64,000 bases of DNA from Cryobacterium algoritolerans (GTDB lineage: Bacteria > Actinomycetota > Actinomycetes > Actinomycetales > Microbacteriaceae). Location: positions 6,310-70,309 of the forward strand of contig NZ_SOFP01000040.1 of assembly GCF_004402785.1 (NCBI RefSeq), read 5' to 3'. A model generated the notes under the pieces. It searched no databases. It was not told the DNA's origin and saw only the letters and a program-made list of their open reading frames with translations. Of the stretch, positions 1 through 7,611 are shown piece by piece. The number at the start of each line of letters is the position of its first letter. Position 1 is the first letter of the stretch. The position numbers and the translations under genes were made by a program.

Positions 1-2
1 GT

Positions 3-413
3 GCGCGCGGGATCCTCTCCAACGACACCGGACAAGCACTCGACGTCGGACGAAAACAACGACTCTTCACCGAAAAACAACGCACCACCATGGGCGCACG
101 TGACGGCGGCTGCCTCTGGCCCGACTGCGACCGACCACCATCCTGGACCGAAGCCCACCACCTCAAAAAATGGCTACTCGAACACGGACTCACCGACCTC
201 GCCGACGGAATCTGCCTCTGCCACCCCCACCACCTACCACTCCACAACACACACTGGGAAATCCTCCGCAACGCCAACACCTACCGGCTCAAACCACCCA
301 CGACACTCGACCCGGAACAAACCCTCATCCCACTCCCCAGCAAGACCCACCTCAAGCTCCGCCAGAACAAGCCAGCCATAAAGCGCGGGGCGAGTCAGCA
401 ACCACCCGACTGA
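3..413 (+). CDS. HNH endonuclease (DUF222/13E12-type), C-terminal part
   Basis: The reading frame is open from the left edge of the window, so only the C-terminal part of the gene is seen. The visible protein has a zinc-binding CxxxxC pair (CLWPDC), the EAHHL segment and a CLCHPHH block followed by another His, which together form the HNH nuclease core. This arrangement is typical of the DUF222/HNH proteins present in many copies in Microbacteriaceae and mycobacteria (13E12 repeat family). These are thought to be selfish or repair-like nucleases, but the cellular role is not established. The first in-frame Met is at base 90; because the frame is open upstream, it is probably internal. No partner gene follows; a repeat-rich intergenic stretch begins directly after the stop. 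Confidence 0.8.
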   Translation, partial: ARGILSNDTGQALDVGRKQRLFTEKQRTTMGARDGGCLWPDCDRPPSWTEAHHLKKWLLEHGLTDLADGICLCHPHHLPLHNTHWEILRNANTYRLKPPTTLDPEQTLIPLPSKTHLKLRQNKPAIKRGASQQPPD

Positions 414-478
414 GCCAGGTCTCCTAATAATGTAGATGCTTTCGCCCCCCACCCGGGCGCGAAGCGCCCCCTCCCCAG

Positions 479-699
479 CTCGACAAGTTCGACCACCGGG
501 GTGGGCCGGAGTCTCGACGCGACCGGCTGGTTGGCTCGACCACCGGGTGGGCCGAAGTCTTGACCCGACCGGCTGGGATGCTCGACCACCAGGGTGGGCT
601 ACGGTCTCGACGCCACCGGCTCGGCGGCTCCACCGGCTGGGCAGGGCACGAGTCGCGGCGCAGCGGGCTCTCGACCGGCTCGCCCACCGGCCGGGCACG
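479..699. repeat. 46-bp tandem repeat, about 3.5 degenerate copies
   Basis: A core close to CTCGACCACCGG recurs at 489, 535, 581 and 628, giving a period of 46-47 bp. Each core is followed by a GTGGGC stretch and then a TCTCGAC-GCGACCGGCTGG block. The copies diverge towards the right. The patch fills most of the 313-bp gap between the HNH gene and the sensor kinase gene. A related pair of units lies near the other end of the window at 63583-63645. I know this CGACCACCGG/GTCGAGCCTGTCGA type as a common intergenic repeat in Microbacteriaceae; its function is unknown. Long open frames across it in both directions look like repeat artefacts. Confidence 0.7.
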
Positions 700-726
700 A
701 GTTCGGGAGGGCGGACGGACGGTCGG

Positions 727-3069
727 TCACGCGTCGCGGAGCAGTCCGTCAGGGGTGACCACGAGCATCCGATTGTCGCCGGCTTCGATGACGATCGAGG
801 CGATCGTGGCCCGGTCGGCGGGCAACACCCGGGCGGTCAGGCGACCGGAGTCGAGGGAACCCAGCTGGTCGACAACAGCCGCAGCGACCCTGGCCGCTTC
901 GACGGGCGGGTGGTCACCGCTGTCGTCGAGCAGCGTCACCTCGACACCGCGCAGCCGCGCCGCCCGGGTCGCCGCGACGAGTGGCTCCACGAACAGGGCG
1001 CGGGCGCGCATGGCGTCGCGTAAGGTGGCCTCCACGAGCAGGCACTCTGCCCGCATTTCCGGGCGGATCTCGTCGGACCGCGCGAGATGCTCAAGGGTGC
1101 GCCGGGAGAGTGCGTTCACCTGCGCCAGCTGGGATTCGCGCTCTTCGATTGCGGCGACCGCGGTAGCGGCAGCGGCGGCGTTCAGGACGCGCGCACGGTT
1201 CAGCACGGCCAGGGTGAGCGCGGACCGTTTGAGCCCCACGGCGAAGAGAGTGCCGGCCAGCAGGGTGCCGGCGTGGCGCACGACGAGGAGCACGCCGTCG
1301 ACGACAGTGAGGCCGTTGCTGAGCGCCCAGGAGATTGTGATGGCGGTCATGATCAGGTAGCCGATCCAGGCGAACCCTTCACGGCCCCGCACGGCGAGCA
1401 CGACCAGGAGCAGGGTGATCGCCCCGAGGTACCAGTGCCCGAATGGCGTGCCCTGCACGGCCGTCATCGGGTGGGACACGAGGGCGGCGCACGCCGCGCC
1501 AAGCGCCAGCACGGCGATGGTCGCCGCGAGGGGTAGCTGGTCCGCCCCCGCCCTGGAGATCAGGATGGCCGCCGCAGACACCGCGATGAAGCCCGCGATC
1601 TCCCACGGCAGCCCGAAGAGCGGCTCGTAGTCGCCGAAGGCGAGCAGGGCGTGCACGACGATAAACATGGTGAGGATGCCGAGGGCCAGCGGCCGCGGCA
1701 GACGCACCACAGTGCCCGGATTGTCGATCTCGGTGGTCATGGCGTCGACGAAGGCCGGCACCGGGCGGGCATCCGGGGCCGGCCGGGACGGTTCGGGGGT
1801 CCACGACACCTCCACCTCTGTGCCGGCGCCAGGGCGCGATCGCACCCTCGCCTCGCCGCCCGTCAGGCGTTCCATCCGGCCGATGATGCTCTGTGCGATC
1901 CCCAGCCTTTCGCCGGGGACCAGGGCCGGATCGAAACCGACCCCGTCGTCACGCACGACCACCCGGATCCCGCCCCGGTGCGCCTGCACGTTTACCGTGC
2001 GCATTACCCGATGGTGAGCGCCGAGGGCGGCTGACGCGATGGAATTGCGCAGTGCCTCACCGACCGCACCGAGCAGGGCGGTGACCGCAACGGCCGGCAC
2101 GGCCAGGTGCTCGTCCAGGTCGGCCCGCACTATCGCATTCGGGGACAGCTCGGCGGCGAGCTGTTCCAGACGGCCGGCAACCTCGGGGCCGGGCATGGAC
2201 TGGTTCGACCGGGGCGTCCGGAGGGCGTCGAGGCGGTCGAGGGTAGAGGCGGCGTGACGGGAGAGCATCTCGGTGGGGATGCCGCCACGTCCGGCCATCA
2301 ACAGGGTCGAGATGACGCTGTCGTGAACGAGGGCGTCGATGGTGAGCCGCTCCCGCTTGCGGGCGACCCGGGCAGCCCGGCCGGCCACGGCTGCCCGGGT
2401 GATCCGCGCGGTCTCGTCGACCCTGGCGGCCCCCCGCCTGGCCATGATGGTCAGGCCCACGAACACGCTGATCACGAGCAACGCGTAGAGCGAATCCTCG
2501 ATTCCGACGAGCATCGGATGCGGGTCGGCCGAGGTCGCGGACCGCAGGATCCCGCTCAGCGTGCAGACAAGTGCGGTGTAAGCCCAGCCGACGCGATCCC
2601 GGGTGGCCGCGGCCACGGCGACCGCCGGGATGCCGGTGAGCGAGATGACCCAGGGAATGTCGGCGCCGGCCGGGAGCGGTTCGGCCCGCATGACCAGCCA
2701 GAATCCGAGGATCGCCAGGAAGACGACGCCCTCGGCCAGGGCGAGCGTGCGGAGCAGGCGTAGCGGCCCCCAGGTGGCGAGAATGCCAATCAACACGGGG
2801 AGGCCGAACACCAGCAGCCACGCGGCCAGCGCGACACCCGGGGCGACCGGCCAGGCCTGCGCCCGGAAGGTGTCGAGGCAGAGCAGACCGAAGATCAGGC
2901 CGGTTGGGCCTGTCGCGGTGCAGAGTACCCGGAACTGGCGTTCGGTGGCCGTCCGGCCGGCGGCTTGGCCCGACCTCGGCGTGCGTGTCCGCGTCCGCCT
3001 GGGCAGTCGGTCGATGCTCGTTCTTGGGTGCGGTTGCGGGGGCGGCAGCGCGACGTTCTCGACGCTCAC
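727..3069 (-). CDS. Atypical membrane sensor histidine kinase, double-module fusion
   Basis: This 780-residue protein has two halves. Residues about 48-210 hold five to six membrane segments. A NarX/DesK-like phosphoacceptor box (ALVHDSV, His249) follows, then an HATPase domain with N-box EALRNSI near 338, D-box DDGVGFD near 373 and a PGAGTEV G-box near 413. From about residue 458 a second set of about five membrane segments begins, followed by a cytoplasmic tail (610-780) that lacks a recognisable ATPase motif. The second half resembles in layout the separate membrane protein encoded at 4740-6206. The GTG start overlaps the upstream response-regulator stop by four bases, so the two genes are translationally coupled and form a two-component system. 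The signal sensed is unknown. Confidence 0.8.
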   Translation of the reverse strand: MSVENVALPPPQPHPRTSIDRLPRRTRTRTPRSGQAAGRTATERQFRVLCTATGPTGLIFGLLCLDTFRAQAWPVAPGVALAAWLLVFGLPVLIGILATWGPLRLLRTLALAEGVVFLAILGFWLVMRAEPLPAGADIPWVISLTGIPAVAVAAATRDRVGWAYTALVCTLSGILRSATSADPHPMLVGIEDSLYALLVISVFVGLTIMARRGAARVDETARITRAAVAGRAARVARKRERLTIDALVHDSVISTLLMAGRGGIPTEMLSRHAASTLDRLDALRTPRSNQSMPGPEVAGRLEQLAAELSPNAIVRADLDEHLAVPAVAVTALLGAVGEALRNSIASAALGAHHRVMRTVNVQAHRGGIRVVVRDDGVGFDPALVPGERLGIAQSIIGRMERLTGGEARVRSRPGAGTEVEVSWTPEPSRPAPDARPVPAFVDAMTTEIDNPGTVVRLPRPLALGILTMFIVVHALLAFGDYEPLFGLPWEIAGFIAVSAAAILISRAGADQLPLAATIAVLALGAACAALVSHPMTAVQGTPFGHWYLGAITLLLVVLAVRGREGFAWIGYLIMTAITISWALSNGLTVVDGVLLVVRHAGTLLAGTLFAVGLKRSALTLAVLNRARVLNAAAAATAVAAIEERESQLAQVNALSRRTLEHLARSDEIRPEMRAECLLVEATLRDAMRARALFVEPLVAATRAARLRGVEVTLLDDSGDHPPVEAARVAAAVVDQLGSLDSGRLTARVLPADRATIASIVIEAGDNRMLVVTPDGLLRDA

Positions 3070-3719
3070 GGCTGCCCGGGAATCGGTAGAATGCCGTCTT
3101 CCAGCGCCCGCTTGTAGAGGTCGATCTTCGTGTTGGCGGGGCGACCGACCCGCTCGTACTTCGACCGCACCCGACGGATGTAGTCAATCACCGTGAGTTC
3201 GGACAGCCCGGTCTGCGAGGCCACCAGCGGCGCCTTTGCGCCGGCGGCATAGAGCGAGAGCACCTGGCGTTCACGGGGACTCAGCGCCGCGTCGGCCAGA
3301 TCAGGGTCGCCGTCGAGGGCAGCGGCCCACTCGGTCGACGCAATCGTCTCCCCTGCAGCCGCCCGGCGCACCGCGTCGAGCAGTACGACAGTGGGTTCGG
3401 ACTTGCGCACCACACCGAGCACTCCGCTTCGGGCTGCGGCACGCATCAGCAGGGCGTCGTCGCCGGCGGTGAAGGCGAGCACTGCGGCACCCGTCGCCCG
3501 GAGCCGGTCGACGTTGCTCGTGACGGCGGAGTCGTCGGACAGCCGAAGGTCGAGGATCACGAGGTCGATACCCTCCGCCTGGGCCGGCGAGGCCAAAAGC
3601 TCGGAGACGGTGGCCACCGTGGCCACCACGTGGATCTCGGGGATGGTGGAGAACAGGTCGGCGAAGCCGCGTGCCACGATTTCGTGGTCGTCGATCAGAG
3701 CGACTCGAAAGCGAGCCAT
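3066..3719 (-). CDS. LuxR/NarL-type response regulator
   Basis: The 217-residue protein starts with a receiver domain: acidic pair LIDDHE, phosphoacceptor Asp in ILDLRL, Thr in LAFTAGD and Lys in VVRKSE. It ends with a LuxR-type helix-turn-helix (SPRERQVLSLYAAG, SELTVIDYIRRVRSKY). It is the likely phosphorylation target of the kinase encoded immediately downstream, with which it overlaps by four bases (GTGA). I chose the ATG at 3719 because an AAAGGA ribosome binding site sits seven bases before it and MARFRVALIDDHE is the normal family N-terminus; 22 in-frame codons further upstream look non-coding. Confidence 0.9.
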   Translation of the reverse strand: MARFRVALIDDHEIVARGFADLFSTIPEIHVVATVATVSELLASPAQAEGIDLVILDLRLSDDSAVTSNVDRLRATGAAVLAFTAGDDALLMRAAARSGVLGVVRKSEPTVVLLDAVRRAAAGETIASTEWAAALDGDPDLADAALSPRERQVLSLYAAGAKAPLVASQTGLSELTVIDYIRRVRSKYERVGRPANTKIDLYKRALEDGILPIPGQP

Positions 3720-3854
3720 ATTCGTTCCTTTGTCTGGGGTTTTTCTGGACCTGCCCCAACGAGTGTGCCATGGCCGCCGCCGCACCGACAGCTTTCACCC
3801 CCGTACTGGTGCCCTAAGAAATGACGGCTGTTCAGGCCGTTTTCACCGTCCTAG

Positions 3855-3942
3855 GGTGTAAAGTGGGGGAAACCACTGGGGGGATTGGCGGGGCGCTCGT
3901 GATACGGCAACACACTGAGTGACCGGATCGGCTGAGCGCCCC
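3855..3942 (+). other. Structured intergenic stretch, function unknown
   Basis: Within the 285-bp gap between the response regulator and tdk there is a TAGGGT box at 3852-3857, then a short inverted repeat AGTGG-gggaaa-CCACT (3862-3877), then GGGGCGCT (3890-3897) matched by AGCGCCCC (3935-3942). The order promoter box, small hairpin, longer hairpin could mean a short transcript on the plus strand or the leader/terminator of a tiny unit. No convincing reading frame is present. A similar GTAA-GGGGGAA-CCAC string at 30044-30058 is simply the ribosome binding region of the gene at 30061, which weakens a specific interpretation. Confidence 0.25.
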
Positions 3943-4004
3943 TTCTCCAGTTTTCGGGCGCGGCGCCCATCACGCGCTGGCGCCGAGAAGCGCCGGGCGT
4001 TTGG

Positions 4005-4631
4005 TCAGGCGTTGCCGCGGCTGCGGTTGTTGAGCACGCCGCCGCTTTCTTCGAGGTAGCAGGAGCCGCAGAGCGACTCGTAGGTCACCTCGGTGCCGTC
4101 GATGGCCACCTGATCGCCGTCGAAGACGAACACGCCGTCGATCTTGCGCCCGTTGAACACGGCCTTGCGTCCGCAGCGGCAGATCGTCTTCAGTTCCTCG
4201 AGGCTGTGCGCCACTTCGAGCAGCCGGCGACTGCCCGGGAAGGCCACGGTCTGGAAATCCGTGCGGATGCCGTAGGCCAGCACGGGGATGTTCTCGAGGA
4301 TCGCGATGCGAAGCAGGTCATCGACCTGCGGCTCGGTAAGGAACTGGGCCTCGTCGACGAGCAGGCAGCTGACGTCGAGGCCCGAGTCGGCGAGCACCCG
4401 GGCACGATGCTCGGCGAAAATGGTGAACGCATCCGCCGCAGGGGTGAGCAGGAAGTCGACACCGCGGGTGACGCCGAGCCGGGAGAGGATGCCGCGATCG
4501 CCCTTGGTATCGACCGACGGCTTGGCCAGCAACACCTTGTGCCCGCGCTCCTCGTAATTGTAGGCGGCCTGGAGCATCGAGGTGCTCTTGCCGCTGTTCA
4601 TCGCCCCGTATCGGAAGTACAGTTTTGCCAC
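4005..4631 (-). CDS. tdk: Thymidine kinase
   Basis: Thymidine kinase phosphorylates thymidine to dTMP with ATP in the salvage pathway. The 208-residue protein starts VAKLYFRYGAMNSGKST, which contains the Walker A loop GAMNSGKS, followed by the Walker B-like LLVDEAQF (about residue 91), a QTVAFPGSRRLLEVA lid region and the zinc-binding cysteines CRCG and CGSCY. Length and motif order match type II bacterial TK. The GTG at 4631 is chosen because the family starts at this point; in-frame codons further upstream would add an atypical extension. It sits alone between the two sensor-kinase clusters and in the same direction. Confidence 0.93.
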   Translation of the reverse strand: MAKLYFRYGAMNSGKSTSMLQAAYNYEERGHKVLLAKPSVDTKGDRGILSRLGVTRGVDFLLTPAADAFTIFAEHRARVLADSGLDVSCLLVDEAQFLTEPQVDDLLRIAILENIPVLAYGIRTDFQTVAFPGSRRLLEVAHSLEELKTICRCGRKAVFNGRKIDGVFVFDGDQVAIDGTEVTYESLCGSCYLEESGGVLNNRSRGNA

Positions 4632-4739
4632 TGCTACGAACCCCGCCCCTCGGCCAACCTTGTGCCGCTCATCTGTCGTTCCTGCGACGCCAAAGCACCG
4701 CTCCACCGGTTCAGTCGAACCACTGCCCGGCGCCAGGCC

Positions 4740-5423
4740 TCACTCAGCGTACTTGCCCCGCGCCCGGATGAATGCCCACCGGCCCGCACTCAAGCCGCGG
4801 CGGATGCTCGTCGGCCCGCGTTCGTCGTCGAACTCGAGCATGAGCAGCGGCCGGCGCATCGATACCCGAACCCGGCCGAAGACCACCCGGAGCACGGCGA
4901 GGTAGGGGCGGAGCAGCCGGCGCAGTCGCCGCTCCGGAAGGTCGATGCCGACCTGGATCGTGACGGTGGCGACCCGGCGTTCCCGGGCGGCGAGCTCGGT
5001 GACCGTGGCGGTCGAACCCGGCGCGGTGGCGATCGAACCGGTGGTCGTGGCGATCTGACCCGCTGCCGCACCTCCCGATCCAGCCGTGGCGGCGAGGTTT
5101 GGGGGGGTGCGGCCGGGCCCGGCCTGGCCGGCCGGGCGGTTTAGGAGGTTCGGGCCGGAGCTGGTCCGGGCTGTGCCGTCGGCGACCTGCACGACAAGGC
5201 TGCATGGGTCGAATCCGCGGGCCGAGCAGATCGCCCCGATGAGCGCCGTTATCGCCACCCGGTGATCCGCGGTGAAGGCTGTTGCCCGATGCTCCGGGTC
5301 GGCCACGACAAGCAGCGGTGTGGTTCCACGCTCGCGCAGGCCCGTGCGTTCGCGGTCGACCACCGCGTCCAGCCAGGTCTTGTCGATGTCGCGCACGAGT
5401 TCCTTGCGCAGCGCGCCGGCCAG
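4740..5423 (-). pseudogene. C-terminal part of split kinase-like protein, beyond an amber stop
   Basis: This stretch is in the same reading frame as the membrane-protein gene at 5424-6206 and is separated from it only by a single TAG at 5424-5426; the frame then runs on for about 227 codons. The N-terminal piece ALRKELVRDIDKTWLD and the block TPLLVVADPEHRATAFT resemble, by position, the cytoplasmic tail of the fused kinase (727-3069). The middle contains an Ala/Thr/Gly-rich linker with TATTTGSIATAPGSTAT-like low complexity. The first start codon after the stop is a GTG at 5396, so a separately translated protein is possible. Either the upstream gene was cut by a nonsense mutation, or the stop is read through, or these are two genes. 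No catalytic motif is visible. Confidence 0.55.
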
Positions 5424-6206
5424 CTAGCCGGACCGGATGATGTCGGCCCTGGTGACCTCACCGTGGTCGAGAACGCCGGTCAGAAGCGGGAAGACGCCGG
5501 CTCCGAGGCTCGCCCACTGTTGCTCGACCACGGCGCGGACGACATGGCCCCTGCTCTCTTCGGTGCGGGCGGCCATGGCGCGACGGGCATCCGTCTGCCA
5601 GGTCAACAGCAACCGCACGATACGGCGAGAGTACGCGGCACCGGCGAGCGCGGGTGCCAGCACCTGGCTGACCGCCACGATCACGTAGATCTGCGGCGGC
5701 ACGACGATGCTGAGGAACGGCGCCTGGGGCACGGTGACGGCGGCCACGACTGCGCCCGCGACCGACCCGGAGAGAGCGATCTCCCGCCACGGCCGGTAGG
5801 GCGCGAGCGCGAGCAGGAGCAGTCCGATGCTGAGCGGACCGAAGTCGTCCTGGATCAAGGTGTTGTGGCCCCAGCGGGCGGCCTGGTCGAGCAGGTGCGC
5901 CGAGACGGCGAGGCCGACCATGACCAGGTGCAGGGGCCGGTCGAACGGCGCGTGGTCGGGCCGGCTCGCGGCCACGAGGGTACCGGCCGCGGCAACAGAT
6001 GCCACGATGGCGAGCACGGAGAGCAGCGGATGCTGGATCTGGCCGGCCTGCAGCGCCGTGCTGGTGGCCGCGTAGGCGACCACGATCAGCGCGACCACGG
6101 GCGCGAGCGGCCAGGCAGCGAGGGCGCCGAGCGGGTCGAGTCTCTGCTGGGTGAGGGTGCCCTGTTGAGCGTGGGGCCGCGGCTGAGCGAGGGGTGTGAC
6201 GGTCAT
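5424..6206 (-). CDS. Membrane protein of split sensor-kinase module
   Basis: The 260-residue product has about five hydrophobic segments between residues 30 and 190, followed by a cytoplasmic helix-rich region (YSRRIVRLLLTWQTDARRAMAART) that ends abruptly at an amber codon. Its ATG at 6206 overlaps the stop of the upstream kinase gene (ATGA), so the two are translationally coupled. Its layout (short N-terminus, five membrane helices, basic helix, ADIIRSG end) matches residues about 450-640 of the fused kinase at 727-3069. I infer it is the second half of a sensor complex. The abrupt end and the open frame after the TAG suggest the natural protein was about 490 residues. Confidence 0.65.
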   Translation of the reverse strand: MTVTPLAQPRPHAQQGTLTQQRLDPLGALAAWPLAPVVALIVVAYAATSTALQAGQIQHPLLSVLAIVASVAAAGTLVAASRPDHAPFDRPLHLVMVGLAVSAHLLDQAARWGHNTLIQDDFGPLSIGLLLLALAPYRPWREIALSGSVAGAVVAAVTVPQAPFLSIVVPPQIYVIVAVSQVLAPALAGAAYSRRIVRLLLTWQTDARRAMAARTEESRGHVVRAVVEQQWASLGAGVFPLLTGVLDHGEVTRADIIRSG

Positions 6207-7429
6207 CGTGTGCCCTGACCGTCCGGGGCTGCGGCGGGGGCTGCGGCGGGCACACTCAGCAGTACCGACGTGCCGGCGTCTGGCCGGGTCAGGACCGTCA
6301 CCGATCCGCCGAGCCGCTTGATCCGTCGGCGCACCGCCTGGCGGAGGCCGAGCCGGTCGGCACCGGTCTCCGACTCCGTGAAGCCACGGCCGGCATCCAT
6401 CACCATTACCGAAAAGATGCCGCCGTCGCCGCCGATGTCGACCTCGGCTGACACAATCCCCGCGTGCAGGATCACGTTGATCAGGCACTGTTGCACGGCC
6501 AGGCCCAGCTCACGGTCGACCACGGGGTCGAGGCGGCCGAGCGCGGACCGGTCACCGATGACGTCGACCACGAGTCCCCGATCGCGGCACCGCTCAATCG
6601 CCAGGTAGACCTCGCTGGTGAGCCAGGCATCCGCCCCGGGAGAATGGGAGACGCGGTGAGCGTCGGCGTCGGTCAGCCAGTCGGTGCCGCGCAGCCTGTG
6701 CAGGGCGGCGCGGATGCTGCCGGACAGGTTCTCCGTGAGCGGGCCGGCGCGGGCCCGGGACAGGGCAATCAGCTCGTTGAGGGTGGTGTCCTGGTTAAGG
6801 TCCAGGGCGCGCAAGTCGAGGTCCTGACGGAGGAGACGGGACTGATCGGCGTGCACCGCCCGGTGGATCGCGGACTGGGCGGCACGGTGCGGACGACGGG
6901 CGGTGCCGGCGAGCAGCAGCACGGCGACGAGGAACAGGCAGGCGGAGATGGTGAACCCGTCGGGCAGGTAGGTCACCTCGGCTTCCGCCGCGGCGATCAC
7001 CGTGACGGTCTCGGCCAGCACAAACCCGGCCGTGCTCCAGAGCACCCCGGTGAGCGCACCGGAGCCGGCTCCGCCGACCATGATCAGCGCCAGCTTGGGC
7101 AGCGCGGCGAGGAACATGTTGGACGCGGGGAAGACGTCGGGCAGGCCGAGCAGGTCAGTCGTGTACAGGTAGGTGCCGCCGGTGCCGACCAGGAGGTAGG
7201 CGATGGTGAGCACAACCGTGGGTCGCAGGCTGAGGGTGACGAGGAGCGCGGCCATGGCGAGGACCGAGAGTACGGCCATCCAGAGCAGGCCGGCCTCGTA
7301 GGTAAGGCCCAGGGACAGGGCCGAGAGCAGGGCGCCGGCGAGGCAGGTGAGGGCGAACCAGTGCGATGCGCGCGCAAGCGCACGACTCAGGATCGGTTCG
7401 ACCAGGTGGTCGGGCAAACCCAAGGTCAT
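6203..7429 (-). CDS. Sensor-kinase-like protein with HATPase domain, no clear phosphoacceptor His
   Basis: The 408-residue protein has six to seven membrane segments in the first 180 residues and an HATPase domain near the C-terminus: N-box AVQQCLINVILHAG, D-box VMDAGRGF and G-box RPDAGTSV. In the helix where the fused paralogue has ALVHDSV, this protein has LNELIALSRARAG, with no His. That means it may not autophosphorylate in the usual way, or it works with its neighbour. No response regulator gene is next to it. The ATG at 7429 has a strong AGGAGG site seven bases upstream. It heads an apparent operon with the membrane protein at 5424-6206. Confidence 0.75.
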   Translation of the reverse strand: MTLGLPDHLVEPILSRALARASHWFALTCLAGALLSALSLGLTYEAGLLWMAVLSVLAMAALLVTLSLRPTVVLTIAYLLVGTGGTYLYTTDLLGLPDVFPASNMFLAALPKLALIMVGGAGSGALTGVLWSTAGFVLAETVTVIAAAEAEVTYLPDGFTISACLFLVAVLLLAGTARRPHRAAQSAIHRAVHADQSRLLRQDLDLRALDLNQDTTLNELIALSRARAGPLTENLSGSIRAALHRLRGTDWLTDADAHRVSHSPGADAWLTSEVYLAIERCRDRGLVVDVIGDRSALGRLDPVVDRELGLAVQQCLINVILHAGIVSAEVDIGGDGGIFSVMVMDAGRGFTESETGADRLGLRQAVRRRIKRLGGSVTVLTRPDAGTSVLLSVPAAAPAAAPDGQGTR

Positions 7430-7611
7430 CGGGGCCTCCTCTGCCTTGGTTGAGTATTCCACGCAGCCGGGAAGCGCGGCGGAAGAATTCGCCGGTCAGG
7501 TCACATGAACGCGAGCGCGGGCAGTGCGGCGGGATGCGGGCTGCGACGCGGGCGACTGCGGCAACGGAGACCGCGCGGGCAGGCGCTGCGCCGGGCATCC
7601 GTTCGTGACGG

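Noticed and set aside
234-698. Long open frames on the minus strand across the 46-bp repeats
   Set aside because: Repetitive Arg/Pro/Ser-rich translation follows the DNA repeat period; no start signal or family.
3858-3877. Shared GTAA-GGGGGAA-CCAC motif at 3858 and 30044 as a regulatory element
   Set aside because: The copy at 30044 is explained as an ordinary ribosome binding site, so two sites do not make a convincing family.
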